DNA of 64,000 nucleotides, from positions 36,674,084-36,738,083 of the forward strand of contig NC_091311.1 in NCBI RefSeq assembly GCF_038502225.1. Direction: 5' to 3'. Shown here piece after piece: positions 54,028-64,000 of this stretch. Every line of letters begins with the position of its first letter. Position 1 is the first letter of the stretch. Below the pieces are notes generated by a model. It had not been told where the DNA came from and did not search any database. It saw nothing but the letters and a program-made list of their open reading frames with translations. A program made the translations under genes and the position numbers. The DNA comes from Cherax quadricarinatus (taxonomy: Eukaryota; Arthropoda; Malacostraca; Decapoda; Parastacidae).

Positions 54028-56587
54028 CCCCCCCCCTACCTTGGTACAGTCCATTACAGTTCCAATCTTTACTCATCCTCCCCCTACCATTTCCAATACT
54101 GTCTCCCATACGACGTCTCTGAATTCTGAAACACTTGAAACAATCTCTGAATATATTGCAGAGACCAAACCATCAATGGACACTGATCCACCCTCCGCTC
54201 CTTCTCTCTCCTCTACTCCATCTGCGCAACTCCTTTCTTCACAGCGCACCGTTCCTTCGCTGGTTGAACATTTTTCACTGCCTCTGCATGTGGACTTTTC
54301 TAACCCCTCTAGTCCATAGGAACCCTTACCTGCAGATTTCAGGTATCTTTATCATTGCCAATCATGGCCTATTTACAGTGGAATATACGCGGCCTCAGGG
54401 GTAATCGGGGTGAGCTTCAGATGTTACTCTCCCAGGTTTCCCCTGTTGGTGTTTGCTTACAGGAACCAAAATTACACTCTGCTGTTATCTCTCCCATCTC
54501 AGGCTATAATTTATTGTATTCTTCAGATCCTTTTCCTGATGGGACCTTTAATGAAAGTGCCCTTCTTCTACGCACTGATATTCCGTACCATCAGCTATTT
54601 GTTCATACTTCGCTGCATTACACAGCAGCCCGTATCCACTTGCATAGGTGGTACATGCTCTGTTCTTTATATCTCTCTCCTTCTCGGGCATTATCTATTC
54701 CGGATATTGCCTTTCTTGTTTCGTCATTACCACCACCGATTCTGTTACTTGGCGATTTTAATGCCCACCATTTCCTCTGGGGGGGGTCTCACTGTGATTC
54801 CCGTGGCATTCAGTTAGAGGCTTTTCTTGCCACCCACCCCTCCATGTTTTAAATACAGGTACTCGCACCCATTTTGATCCTCAGACTCACACTCTCTCTT
54901 GCATCGATCTCTCAGTCTGCTCTTCCTCCGCTGCATTAGACTTCACTTGGTCTGTTCTTCCGGACTTACATGACAGCGATCATTTCCCAATCATTCTTAC
55001 TTCCCCTTCATATTCACCACCTCTTCGCATCCCATGCTGGCAATTTGATCAGGCAAATTGGAACCTTTACTCACACGTAACTGTTTTTAGAGAGGTTCCT
55101 TCTTCGTCCTCCATCGATGAGCTTTTAGACCTCTTCTTGTCCTCCGTTTTAACCGCAGCTTCTCATTCTATACCCCAAACTTCGGGCAGGCATTCTCAGA
55201 AATGCGTGCCTTGGTGGTCTCCTGCTTGTGCTCGTGCAGTACGTTTGAAACGTGCTGCATGGGGCAGGTACCAGTACAACAGAACCACAGAGAGACTTCT
55301 TGATTTTAAGCAGAAGCGTGCGATTGCTCGCCGTGTCATCAGTGACGCTAAACACACTTGCTGGCAAGATTATGTCTCCACCATCACCTCTGCTTCCTCT
55401 ATGAGTGCAGTCTGGAAAAAAGTACGAAAACTGAGTGGTAAATATTCTCCTGACCCGGCTCCTGTTCTGCGGGTTGCCGGTGTTGATATAGCAAACCCAC
55501 TAGATGTTGCCAATGAAATTGGCAATCATCTGGTCCGTATTTCTCAGGGACTCCATCTATGCCCCTCATTTCTTTCCTCAAAGTCTGCCAGAGAGTTAGC
55601 ACCCTTGGACTTTTCTTCTCTCAGAGAAGAACAGTATAATGTGCCTTTTACACTTCAAGAACTGGAGGCAACACGACATTCATATTCGTATGCTACAACA
55701 TTTACATCAGTCAGCCCTTGCAGTCCTATTACGCCTTTACAATCTTATTTGGTCACAAGGAGTTCTTCCACAGCTGTGGAAATCTGCCATTGTTCTCCCT
55801 TTCTGCAAACCAGGCACTACGGGACATGAAACCTCCCACTATCGTCCCATTGCTCTTACCAGTGCAGTTTGCAAAGTGATGGAACGCCTAGTAAATAGAC
55901 GTTTAGTGTGGTATTTAGAGACACACAACAGTCTCTCCACTCGTCAATATGGCTTTCGTAAGGGACGTTCTACCATAGACCCCTTACTACGCTTGGATAC
56001 GTATGTTCGTAATGCCTTTGCGAATAACCACTCAGTTATTGCCATATTTTTTGACCTTGAGAAGGCATATGACACAACTTGGAGGTATAATATTTTAGCC
56101 CAAGCCCACTCCTTAGGCCTTTGAGGCAATCTACCATCCTTCCTTAAGAACTTTTTAACTGACAGGCATTTCCGTGTTCGGGTTAATAATGTGCTCTCCC
56201 CGGACTTTATCCAAGCTGAAGGTGTCCCCCAGGGATGTGTTCTGAGCACAACACTTTTTCTCCTTGCTATTAATGATCTGGCCTCTAGTCTTCCATAAAA
56301 TATTTGGTCATCACTCTATGTTGATGACTTCGCTATTGCCTGTGCAGGCGCTGACTGTCACCTTATTACAGTTTCTCTCCAGCATGCAGTCGACCGTGTT
56401 TCCAATTGGGCCACCACACGTGGGTTTAAATTTTCCAGCACTAAAACCCACCAAATTACTTTCACTAGATGCTCTGTCATCTCCGATCATCCTTTGTACC
56501 TCTATGGATCATCCTTTGTACCTCTATGGCTCCCGTATCCCTGAACGTGATACAGTCAAGTTTCTGGGCCTCCTCCTCTTCAAGGGG
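54028..56587 (+). mobile_element. LINE-C1, truncated at both ends (I/Jockey-like)
   Basis: Begins in the ORF1 3' end (CCCTACCTTGGTACAGTCCA, shared with 58935 in C2), contains most of ORF2, and ends inside the RT thumb at 56587. LINE-C2 starts directly after it in the same orientation, so C2 may have inserted into C1 or the two were joined by recombination. Confidence 0.82.
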
Positions 56588-56605
56588 GGCTCCTTGGCGT
56601 GGTGA
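54364..56605 (+). pseudogene. LINE-C1 ORF2 (endonuclease-RT), multiply disrupted
   Basis: ATG at 54364 (MAYLQWNIRGLRGN). The APE endonuclease has LQEPKLH, ILLLGDFNAHHFLW and, after a one-base shift near 54841, SDHFPIIL. A second frame (55137-55690) carries the pre-RT linker, then a deletion of roughly 60 bp with a frameshift. The RT follows (55660-56124): HYRPIALTSAVCKVMERLV, YGFRKGRSTIDPLL, AIFFDLEKAYDTTW, then a TGA at 56122-56124. It continues EGVPQGCVLSTTLFLLAIND, another TAA near 56297, then the catalytic SLYVDDFAIA. The motifs place it near the I/Jockey clades. A C-terminal RNase H, if ever present, is cut off. Confidence 0.82.
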
Positions 56606-57299
56606 AGAGGCTCTTGGTCTGAGGAATTAGACCTGTCGGTCTACTTCCTCAGACCGAACCTAATTACCCCCTAATCCCCTATCCCATCCTCCCCATCCTC
56701 CCCTTTTTCCTTTCCTCCTCCTCCTCCCCACCCCTCCCTTTTGCCCTTCCTTTTTTTTTTTTTTTTTTTTTTCACAGGCACGCTAGTTCCTAGGTAGGGG
56801 AAAGGGTACCTGGGTCCATCCCATTCCATTGAGGTTCTTGGCGGTGGCGTAGTTTGCCGTGGAATCTGGATTGCCTGGGGATGTCCTGATCCCTCTCCAG
56901 TATCCCGCAGGGTGGCTTTGGGTGTCTCTCGGGCGACGGGTGTATCTCTGGAAGCCACCTTTCGGATTCCGGGGGTGGTGGCCGAAGGAGGTATGCTTTG
57001 TGGCGGATTTCTGGCCGCCCTCTCTTTTGTCCACCGAGGTAGCTCGGCAGATGTGAGGTTGCTATCGCGGATTGCCGGTTTACTGGCATGATGGGTAGGG
57101 TATGGCACGGGTTCCATGCTGCATCTGCGCTACTTGCAGTGCCGAGGTCCTCTTGGGCGCAGAGGGAGATTTCTGGCCCTTTCATTCCTCCTAGGAACTA
57201 TCCCTCCCCGGTCCCCCCTTTTTTTATTCTTTTTTTATTTTTATTTTCTTTTCTTCTTTCTTTTTTTCTTAAAAACAAAAAGAAAGAAGTAACCTAACC

Positions 57300-59033
57300 A
57301 TGGCAACCCTAGTCCATGAACCTGCTACCCCCGGGCCCCTTCTTGATACCGCACCCCGTTCTGACCCCGCCCCATCTTTGGACCACTCTTCGGACACTCC
57401 TCATGCCTCTGTACCTCTTGCCGGTGCTGTTTCCTCACCCGCTTCAGGTACTGAGGCCTCGACTGACTCCTTCGATTTATCTGACCTTCGCTCTCCTCTG
57501 ACTATGCTTCCGGCCTCTCCCTCTATGGTGCAGCAATTTTTGAATCGCCGGCCCATTCCACGTCGGACCAACTCTGGTCCCACGCCTAAATGACAATGAC
57601 AATTACCTGCTGATGATACTTCTCCACCTTCTCGTTCTTCTCGGAAAAGATCGACACGTCCTTCACTACCTCTCCACGCTCAGTTTCAGACTGCACAATG
57701 GACTAAATTCTTCACTTTACGACTGACTTCCTCTAATGCCTATCTTTCTGACCACAGTATTGGCAAGGCACTCCTACGCCATGTTGGTAAAGATATTTCT
57801 TTTCATGCTCTTAAGAGCGGTACGCACATCGTCACCGTACAGAATGCTACCCAGGCTCATGAGCTTTCTCGTCTTTCCCATATCGATACTGTTCCTGTAA
57901 CTATTGAAAAACATCATTCCCTCAATTCTTGTAGTGGTACCATCATTCTGCCCCATACCATAGTTCAACAAAATTTCCAGACATGTGGCACTGACATTCT
58001 TGAACAGCTGGAACTCCAAGATCTCCCAATCCTCAAGATAGACACTTACATTCTTCCTGCCCGCGGGTGGAGACGATACCCTAGCAATGTGGCTCGTTTA
58101 ACTTTTGACAGCCGTGAACTCCCATTCCCAGTTTATGTAGCAGGACATCGGTTACAAGTTTGAAAGGTGATCCCTACACTGCAACAGTGTAGAAATTGCT
58201 GGCGATTTAGCCATCCAGCGAAATGTTGCAGATCTATCGCCGTATGCCCAGTCTGTGGTGCCGATGACCATTCTAATACGTCTTGCAATCGACCTCCCTC
58301 TTGCCTTAATTGTCATGAGGCTCACCCTTCATACTCTCGCCGTTGTCAAGTCTACTTAAACGAGCGGGAAATCCGTTACCTCAAAGAAGCAGAAGGTCTC
58401 CCTTATGCCATGGCAGTTTCTCATCTCCGCCTCCAAGGGAGACTACCTCATGTTTCTTATTCCCGTGTTTCAAAACGTCCCCCCACTTCTGGTATCCCAT
58501 CTTCTGCACCCACCTCTGTGGTTACCTCTCCCATAGCCACTCCTGTAGCTAATTCTTTTGCTGTCCTCGGTTCACACGTCCCTACTTCAACGTCTCAGTC
58601 TGATCTTGCTTCTTCGTGTTCTCTCTCACAAGCCTCAGTAGCGACGAGATCTCGTATGACACCTCCTCCCAATCGTCCCTCTGCTTCTCAAAAGTCAAAA
58701 AAAGGTCCGTTAACACCTCCTACCCATCTTCCACCTCATTTTCCCTTCCCTGTCTCTGTACCTGGTTCTCCCCCTCTCACTGGCTCTGTTACAAGTGTAG
58801 AGGTTCACCCTCCTCCTCGTACTGTACCTTCCTCCCCTGTTCCCTCCCAAGTTTCTTCCTCTTTGGCCACCTCCCAGGTTTCTGCCTCTTCTGTCCCCTT
58901 CCACGCTTCTCCAGTTCCCTCCACCCTTCCGTCCCCCCCTACCTTGGTACAGTCCATTACAGTTCCAATCTTTACTCATCCTTCCCCCTACCATTTCCAA
59001 TATTGTCTCCCATACGACGTCTCTGAATTCTGA
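57300..59033 (+). pseudogene. LINE-C2 ORF1 (Gag-like, three zinc knuckles), interrupted by stops
   Basis: ATG at 57300 (MATLVHEPATPGP). After 97 codons, TGA stops occur at about 57591-57599, then a long stretch is open (WTKFFTLRLTS onward, RRYPSNVARLTFDSRELPFP), another TGA near 58161, then three CCHC-type knuckles: CRNCWRFSHPAKCC, CPVCGADDHSNTSC and CLNCHEAHPSYSRRC (58188-58352). A long Ser/Pro/Thr-rich tail follows to 59033. The order (a folded RNA-binding region, knuckles, low-complexity tail) is typical of I/Jockey ORF1 proteins, which coat the element RNA. The stops at CGA/TGA-like positions suggest simple point decay. Confidence 0.82.
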
Positions 59034-59267
59034 AACACTTGAAGCAATCTCTGAATATACTGCAGAGATCAAACCATCAATGGACACTGATCCACCCTCC
59101 GCTCCTTCTCTCTCCTCTACTCCATCTGCGCAACTCCTTCCTTCACAGCGCACCGTTCCTTCGCTGCTTGAACGTTTTCCACTGCCTCCGCATGTGGACT
59201 TTTCTAACCCCTCTAGTCCATAGGAACCCTTACCTGCGGATTTCAGGTATCTTTATCATTGCCAATC

Positions 59268-59604
59268 ATGGCCTATTTACAGTGGAATATACGCGGCCTC
59301 AGGGGTAATCAGGGTGAGCTTCAGATGTTACTCTCCCAGTTTTCCCCTGTTGGTGTTTGCTTACAGGAACGAAAATTACACTCTGCTGTTATCTCTCCCA
59401 TCACAGGCTATAATTTATTGTATTCTTCAGATCCTTTTCCTGATGGGACCTTTAATGAAAGTGCCCTTCTTCTACGCACTGATATTCCGTACCATCAGCT
59501 ATTTGTTCGTACTTCGCTGCATTACACAGCAGCCCGTATCCACTTGCATAGGTGGTATACGCTCTGTTCTTTATATCTCTCTCCTCGGGCATTATCTATT
59601 ACCT
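59268..59604 (+). pseudogene. LINE-C2 ORF2 N-terminus, cut by LINE-B3
   Basis: ATG at 59268 (MAYLQWNIRGLRGN), reading the first endonuclease motifs in frame to LYLSPRALSI, where LINE-B3 starts. Differs from C1 by few residues (QERKLH for QEPKLH, SPITGY for SPISGY). Confidence 0.85.
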
Positions 59605-59638
59605 GGACCTGGAGTTTACCTGGAGAGAGTTTCGGGGG

Positions 59639-62600
59639 TCAACGCCCCCGCGGCCCGGTCTGTGACCAGGCCTCCTGGTGGATCAGCGCCTGATCAACCA
59701 GGCTGTTGCTGCTGGCTGCACGCAAACCAACGTACGAGCCACAGCCCGGCTGATCAGGAACTGCCTTTAGGTGCTTGTCCAGTGCCAGCTTGAAGACTGC
59801 CAGGGGTCTGTTGGTAATCTCCCTTATGTGTGCTGGGAGGCAGTTGAACAGTCTCGGTCCCCTGACACTTATTGTATGGTCTCTTAACGTGCTAGTGACA
59901 CCCCTGCTTTTCATTGGGGGGATGGTGCATCGTCTGCCAAGTCTTTTGCTTTCGTAGTGAGTGATTTTCGTGTGCAAGTTCGGTACTAGTCCCTCTAGGA
60001 TTTTCCAGGTGTATATAATCATGTATCTCTCCCTCCTGCGTTCCAGGGAATACAGGTTTAGAAACCTCAAGCGCTCCCAGTAATTGAGGTGTTTTATCTC
60101 CGTTATGCGCGCCGTGAAAGTTCTCTGTACATTTTCTAGGTCGGCAATTTCACCTGCCTTGAAAGGTGCTGTTAGAGTGCAGCAATATTCCAGCCTAGAT
60201 AGAACAAGTGACCTGAAGAGTGTCATCATGGGCTTGGCCTCCCTAGTTTTGAAGGTTCTCATTATCCATCCTGTCATTTTTCTAGCAGATGCGATTGATA
60301 CAATGTTATGGTCCTTGAAGGTGAGATCCTCCGACATAATCACTCCCAGGTCTTTGACGTTGGTGTTTCGCTCTATTTTGTGGCCAGAATTTGTTTTGTA
60401 CTCTGATGAAGATTTAATTTCCTCATGTTTACCATATCTGAGTAATTGAAATTTCTCATCGTTGAACTTCATATTGTTTTCTGCAGCCCACTGAAAGATT
60501 TGGTTGATGTCCGCCTGGAGCCTTGCAGTGTCTGCAATGGAAGACACTGTCATGCAGATTCGGGTGTCATCTGCAAAGGAAGACACGGTGCTGTGGCTGA
60601 CATCCTTGTCTATGTCGGATATGAGGATGAGGAACAAGATGGGAGCTAGTACTGTGCCTTGTGGAACAGAGCTTTTCACCGTAGCTGCCTCGGACTTTAC
60701 TCTGTTGACGACTACTCTCTGTGTTCTGTTAGTGAGGAAATTATAGATCCATCGACCAACTTTTCCTGTTATTCCTTTAGCGCGCATTTTGTGCGCTATT
60801 ACGCCATGGTCACACTTGTCGAAGGCTTTTGCAAAGTCTGTATATATTACATCTGCATTCTTTTTGTCTTCTAGTGCATTTAGGACCTTGTCGTAGTGAT
60901 CCAGTAGTTGAGACAGACAGGAGCGACCTGTTCTAAACCCATGTTGCCCTGGGTTGTGTAACTGATGGGTTTCTAGATGGGTGGTGATCTTGCTTCTTAG
61001 GACCCTTTCAAAGATTTTTATGATATGGGATGTTAGTGCTATTGGTCTGTAGTTCTTTGCTGTTGCTTTACTGCCCCCTTTGTGGAGTGGGGCTATGTCT
61101 GTTGTTTTTAGTAACTGAGGGACGACCCCCGTGTCCATGCTCCCTCTCCATAGGATGGAAAAGGCTCGTGATAGGGGCTTCTTGCAGTTCTTGATGAACA
61201 CAGAGTTCCATGAGTCTGGCCCTGGGGCAGAGTGCATGGGCATGTCATTTATCGCCTGTTCGAAGTCATTTGGCGTCAGGATAACATCGGATAGGCTTGT
61301 GTTAATCAAATTTTGTGGCTCTCTCATAAAAAATTCATTTTGATCTTCGACTCTCAGTCTGGTTAGCGGCTTGCTAAAAACTGAGTCATATTGGGACTTG
61401 AGTAGCTCACTCATTTCCTTGCTGTCATCTGTGTAGGACCCATCTTGTTTAAGTAGGGGCCCAATACTGGACGTTGTTCTCGATTTTGATTTGGCATAGG
61501 AGAAGAAATACTTTGGGTTTCTTTCGATTTCATTTATGGCTTTTAGTTCTTCCCGCGATTCCTGACTCCTAAAGGATTCTTTTAGCTTAAGTTCGATGCT
61601 TGCTATTTCTCTGACCAGTGTCTCCCTGCGCATTTCTGATATATTGACCTCTTTTAGCCGCTCTGTTATTCTTTTCCGTCGCCTGTAAAGGGAGCGCCTG
61701 TCTCTTTCTATTTTACATCTACTCCTCCTTTTTCTTAGAGGAATAAGCCTTGTGCATACATCGAGTGCCACCGAGTTAATCTGTTCTAGGCATAAGTTTG
61801 GGTCTGTGTTGCTTAGTATATCTTCCCAGCTTATATCGGTTAGGACTTGGTTTACTTGGTCCCACTTTATGTTTTTGTTATTGAAGTTGAATTTGGTGAA
61901 TGCTCCCTCGTGACTAGTCTCATTTTGTCGGTCTGAGGCTCCACGCATACATGTCTGAACCTCAATTATGTTGTGATCTGAGTATATTGTTTTTGATATG
62001 GTGACATTTCTTATCAGATCATCATTGTTAGTGAAGATGAGGTCTAGTGTATTCTCCAGTCTAGTAGGCTCTATTATTTGCTGGTTTAAATTGAATTTTG
62101 TGCAGAGATTTAAAAGCTCGTGTGAGTGTGAGTTTTCATCAGAGCTGCCTCCTGGTGTTATTACTGCAACAATATTATTTGCTATATTCCTCCATTTTAG
62201 GTGCCTTAAGTTGAAATCCCCCAGGAGCAAGATGTTGGGTGCAGGAGCTGGAAGATTTTCCAGACAGTGGTCAATTTTTAACAGCTGTTCCTGGAATTGC
62301 TGGGATGTTGCATCCGGAGGCTTGTAGACTACCACAATGACTAGGTTTTGGTTCTCGACCTTTACTGCTAAAACTTCCACTACGTCATTTGAGGCATTAA
62401 GCAGTTCTGTGCAAACAAGTGACTCTGCAATGTACAGGCCAACCCCCCCCTTTTGCCTGTTCACTCTGTCACATCTGTATAGGTTGTAACCTGGGATCCA
62501 TATTTCGTTGTCCAAGTGATCCTTTATGTGGGTCTCAGTGAAAGCCGCGAACATTGCCTTTGCCTCTGCAAGCAGTCCACGGATGAAAGGTATTTTGTTG

Positions 62601-62746
62601 TTTATTGCTGGCTTTAGACCCTGTATATTTGCAAAGAAGAATGTTATCGGACTGGTGGTATTGTTGGTACTGGGGGGGGATTTTTTTTCCGGCATTAGTA
62701 TCTGTATCTGTTGGTTTGGAGTGGAGGCCATCGACTGTGGTTCCAC
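59639..62746 (-). CDS. LINE-B3 ORF2: APE endonuclease-reverse transcriptase, intact
   Basis: 1035 codons, ATG at 62746 (MEPQSMASTPNQQ). The endonuclease has FFANIQGLKP, FTETHIK, VVVYKPPDA, LLLGDFNLRHLKW and YSDHNIIEV. A basic region (RKRRSRCKIERDRRSLYRRR) bridges to the RT. RT motifs: PLHKGGSKATAKNYRPIALT, GFRTGRSCLSQLL, IYTDFAKAFDKCDHGVI, SVPQGTVLAPILFLILISDI, and the catalytic SFADDTRIC. A maturase-like helical tail with RLGRRC and LRDHTISVRGPRLFNCLP follows. The last ~45 codons and the stop lie in the 3' segment shared with SINE-1. Lesions present in B1 and B2 are absent here. It overlaps ORF1 by 52 nt, so ORF2 is probably expressed by reinitiation or internal initiation. Confidence 0.92.
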   Translation of the reverse strand: MEPQSMASTPNQQIQILMPEKKSPPSTNNTTSPITFFFANIQGLKPAINNKIPFIRGLLAEAKAMFAAFTETHIKDHLDNEIWIPGYNLYRCDRVNRQKGGVGLYIAESLVCTELLNASNDVVEVLAVKVENQNLVIVVVYKPPDATSQQFQEQLLKIDHCLENLPAPAPNILLLGDFNLRHLKWRNIANNIVAVITPGGSSDENSHSHELLNLCTKFNLNQQIIEPTRLENTLDLIFTNNDDLIRNVTISKTIYSDHNIIEVQTCMRGASDRQNETSHEGAFTKFNFNNKNIKWDQVNQVLTDISWEDILSNTDPNLCLEQINSVALDVCTRLIPLRKRRSRCKIERDRRSLYRRRKRITERLKEVNISEMRRETLVREIASIELKLKESFRSQESREELKAINEIERNPKYFFSYAKSKSRTTSSIGPLLKQDGSYTDDSKEMSELLKSQYDSVFSKPLTRLRVEDQNEFFMREPQNLINTSLSDVILTPNDFEQAINDMPMHSAPGPDSWNSVFIKNCKKPLSRAFSILWRGSMDTGVVPQLLKTTDIAPLHKGGSKATAKNYRPIALTSHIIKIFERVLRSKITTHLETHQLHNPGQHGFRTGRSCLSQLLDHYDKVLNALEDKKNADVIYTDFAKAFDKCDHGVIAHKMRAKGITGKVGRWIYNFLTNRTQRVVVNRVKSEAATVKSSVPQGTVLAPILFLILISDIDKDVSHSTVSSFADDTRICMTVSSIADTARLQADINQIFQWAAENNMKFNDEKFQLLRYGKHEEIKSSSEYKTNSGHKIERNTNVKDLGVIMSEDLTFKDHNIVSIASARKMTGWIMRTFKTREAKPMMTLFRSLVLSRLEYCCTLTAPFKAGEIADLENVQRTFTARITEIKHLNYWERLRFLNLYSLERRRERYMIIYTWKILEGLVPNLHTKITHYESKRLGRRCTIPPMKSRGVTSTLRDHTISVRGPRLFNCLPAHIREITNRPLAVFKLALDKHLKAVPDQPGCGSYVGLRAASSNSLVDQALIHQEAWSQTGPRGR

Positions 62747-63954
62747 TCCAGGAATGACTGGATTTGGTGTACGATTTCTGCCATTTCCTGCCAGTTTTTT
62801 TTCCTTCCTGGCACTAAAAAACCTCTCCCTCTTGAGTGGCTGTGGCTACCCAGGTTTTCCCATGGCCTGGATGTTTTGTATCTTTTTGTCCCCTTTAGAT
62901 GGTATGCCTGGCAATTTAAGTTATAGCACAGTCTTTCCTGTACTGAAGAGGTACACATTTCAGGGTGAAAAAGCTTACAGGAAGGGAGTTTGCATTTTCC
63001 TGTTGTCATATGGGCATGACATTTTCTAGGGTGGTCATAGTTGCATGTCCCATCTGTTTTTCCAGATTTCCCATGCCAGCAGATACCAAGTGCATAGTAT
63101 GTGCACAGGCTTGGTTTCCGTTTGCCTTGGGTTTCTGTGACTGTATTCCCTGTTGGTGCATGTTTCCCTGTCTTATTCCTATCCTCCTTAGCACCAACAA
63201 TGGAGCTCCCACCAGTTGTTTTTGGTAATTTATCCTCACTATTGCTATTGGAGTCCTCTTGTTTGCTATTTCCTGCGGTATTTCTGGTTTGCAATATTGG
63301 TTTTATCTTATCTTTGACTACACTTGTTTCCCTACTATGGCTCCTGTCCTCTATGAGGTCATTTATATGTATTCCTTCCTGCGTATAATTCCCGACTACC
63401 TGGACAAAATCTCCAGCTTCACCATTACTGTCTACCAGGACAGTATCTCCAGCTTCACCATTTCTGTCTCCCAGGACAGCACCTCCAGCTTCACCATTAC
63501 TGTCTCCCAGGACAGTATCTCCAGCTTCACCATTACTGTCTCCCAGGACAGCACCTCCAGCTTCACCATTACTGTCTCCCAGGACAGCACTATCAGCCCT
63601 ACATTTACTGACTACCAGGACATCACCTCCAGCCTTACAGTTTGTGACTACATGGCCAGTATCAAGGGCAGTACCATTCAGCCCGGACTTTTTATGTTCC
63701 CATCTGTTGTAGAAAGCTTCCAGGTTTTCTATGAAAGCAGCTTTGATGTTATCCTCTTTTAATACCCTTGTGATTTTAGTCCACAGATTTTCCTCATTTG
63801 GGCATACCCAAAAACACTTCTCTGTTTTAATACTGCTTGTAGCTAGTTCTGGGATATCTGCACAAGGAGCGTGACACCAATTTCCACAAAAATGACAATT
63901 TATCCATGTGGTAGCCCGTTTGTTTGACTGACCACAGACTACACACAGCTTCAT
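62695..63954 (-). CDS. LINE-B3 ORF1: PHD-type plus CCCH-type zinc-finger protein
   Basis: 419 codons, ATG at 63954. The N-terminus is a PHD-like finger: CVVCGQSNK, INCHFCGNWCHAPC, then FWVC, with C4HC3-type spacing. PHD fingers occur in ORF1 of CR1-group LINEs. The middle holds five copies of a 12-residue repeat built on VLGDSNGEAG(G/D) (DNA 63420-63600). The C-terminal third is cysteine- and histidine-rich (CTYYALGICWHG, CNYDHPRKCHAH, CKLPSCKLFHPEMC, CYNLNCQAYH), like tandem CCCH fingers and probably RNA-binding. The role is inferred to be packaging element RNA into the retrotransposition particle. The last 17 codons overlap the start of ORF2. Confidence 0.85.
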   Translation of the reverse strand: MKLCVVCGQSNKRATTWINCHFCGNWCHAPCADIPELATSSIKTEKCFWVCPNEENLWTKITRVLKEDNIKAAFIENLEAFYNRWEHKKSGLNGTALDTGHVVTNCKAGGDVLVVSKCRADSAVLGDSNGEAGGAVLGDSNGEAGDTVLGDSNGEAGGAVLGDRNGEAGDTVLVDSNGEAGDFVQVVGNYTQEGIHINDLIEDRSHSRETSVVKDKIKPILQTRNTAGNSKQEDSNSNSEDKLPKTTGGSSIVGAKEDRNKTGKHAPTGNTVTETQGKRKPSLCTYYALGICWHGKSGKTDGTCNYDHPRKCHAHMTTGKCKLPSCKLFHPEMCTSSVQERLCYNLNCQAYHLKGTKRYKTSRPWENLGSHSHSRGRGFLVPGRKKNWQEMAEIVHQIQSFLEWNHSRWPPLQTNRYRY

Positions 63955-64000
63955 AATGATTTGAATGGTTGATTTACTGCAAGTCTACTAGCAACCTCTT

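Larger units (their letters stand above)
56588..59604 (+). mobile_element. LINE-C2, 5' end intact, interrupted at 59604 by LINE-B3
   Basis: Consists of a ~710-bp 5'UTR with T-rich runs (56750-56772, 57220-57270), ORF1, and the first ~110 codons of ORF2. At 59604 the sequence GGGCATTATCTATT stops where C1 continues CCGGATATTGCC, and LINE-B3 begins. The rest of C2 would lie beyond the window. C1 and C2 are highly similar over their ~670-bp overlap. Confidence 0.85.
59605..64000 (-). mobile_element. LINE-B3, apparently intact CR1-group retrotransposon (5' end beyond window)
   Basis: Minus strand. The 3' end at 59605 carries CCAGGTAAACTCCAGGTCCA-type short repeats on the sense strand. ORF2 and ORF1 are both open and overlap. 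The 5'UTR starts at 63955 and runs off the window, so the upstream target site cannot be seen. Inserted in LINE-C2. Confidence 0.9.

Overview
This 64 kb window is eukaryotic and consists almost entirely of transposable elements (TEs). Nearly every recognisable gene belongs to a TE: non-LTR retrotransposons, Tigger/pogo DNA transposons, Gypsy-type LTR elements, SINEs, MITEs and the end of a Penelope-like element, set in long (TA)n microsatellites. I found no credible host gene, rRNA or functional tRNA gene. One 109-codon Ser/Pro-rich frame (47257-47586) has no TE explanation. Several consensus repeats here look, from general knowledge, like those of decapod crustaceans such as crayfish and lobsters: the LINE-B 3' tail, the Tigger ends, and the MITE ending in a CGTGCCGAATA-type repeat. 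A decapod genome is my best guess, but no species can be named from the sequence.

Family names used here are local. LINE-A is RTE-like, with one endonuclease-RT frame; copies are A1 545-4139 (+), A2 7655-11130 (-), A3 13653-16484 (+), A4 42455-43643 (+), and older fragments A5, A6, A7. S1 and S2 are short derivatives joining the LINE-A 5'UTR to its 3' tail. LINE-B is CR1-group with two ORFs: B1 18640-19916, B2 31346-35013, B4 49648-49850, and the apparently intact B3 59605-64000, all on the minus strand. LINE-C is I/Jockey-like (C1 54028-56587, C2 56588-59604). LINE-D is an RT fragment (37381-39447). Tigger-1 (4518-6852) looks intact. Tigger-2 (11146-13399) and Tigger-4 (44143-46484) are broken. 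Tigger-3 (21649-30305) is an internally deleted shell.

Layout: 1-545 holds a Penelope-like C-terminus and its 3' flank. 545-16570 holds LINE-A and Tigger copies separated by (TA)n. 16700-18420 is a MITE cluster. 18423-21473 is a short element split by LINE-B1, followed by old LINE-A6. 21474-35366 is a Russian-doll insertion that splits A6 in two. The nest runs: TA-flanked element, then a TTAA-flanked element, then Tigger-3, then a minisatellite, then a 7.0 kb Gmr1-like LTR retrotransposon. Beside that nest, in the same outer element, lies LINE-B2 with a tRNA-Val-derived SINE inside it. 35367-44130 holds the rest of A6, LINE-D, A7, A4 and S2. 44143-46484 is Tigger-4. 46485-51249 is mostly unassigned AT-rich DNA. 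51250-54025 is the 3' half of a second LTR element. 54028-64000 is LINE-C1, LINE-C2 and LINE-B3.

Functionally, this is a community of selfish elements and their parasites. LINE-A could mobilise S1/S2, since they share 5' and 3' ends. LINE-B could mobilise the tRNA-Val SINE, since they share a 3' tail. Tigger transposases could act on the shells and MITEs with matching ends. The strongest leads are the reconstructable nested insertion, the link between LINE-A ends and (TA)n, the LINE-A-derived short element, the SINE/LINE tail sharing, and two LTR elements with integrase upstream of reverse transcriptase.
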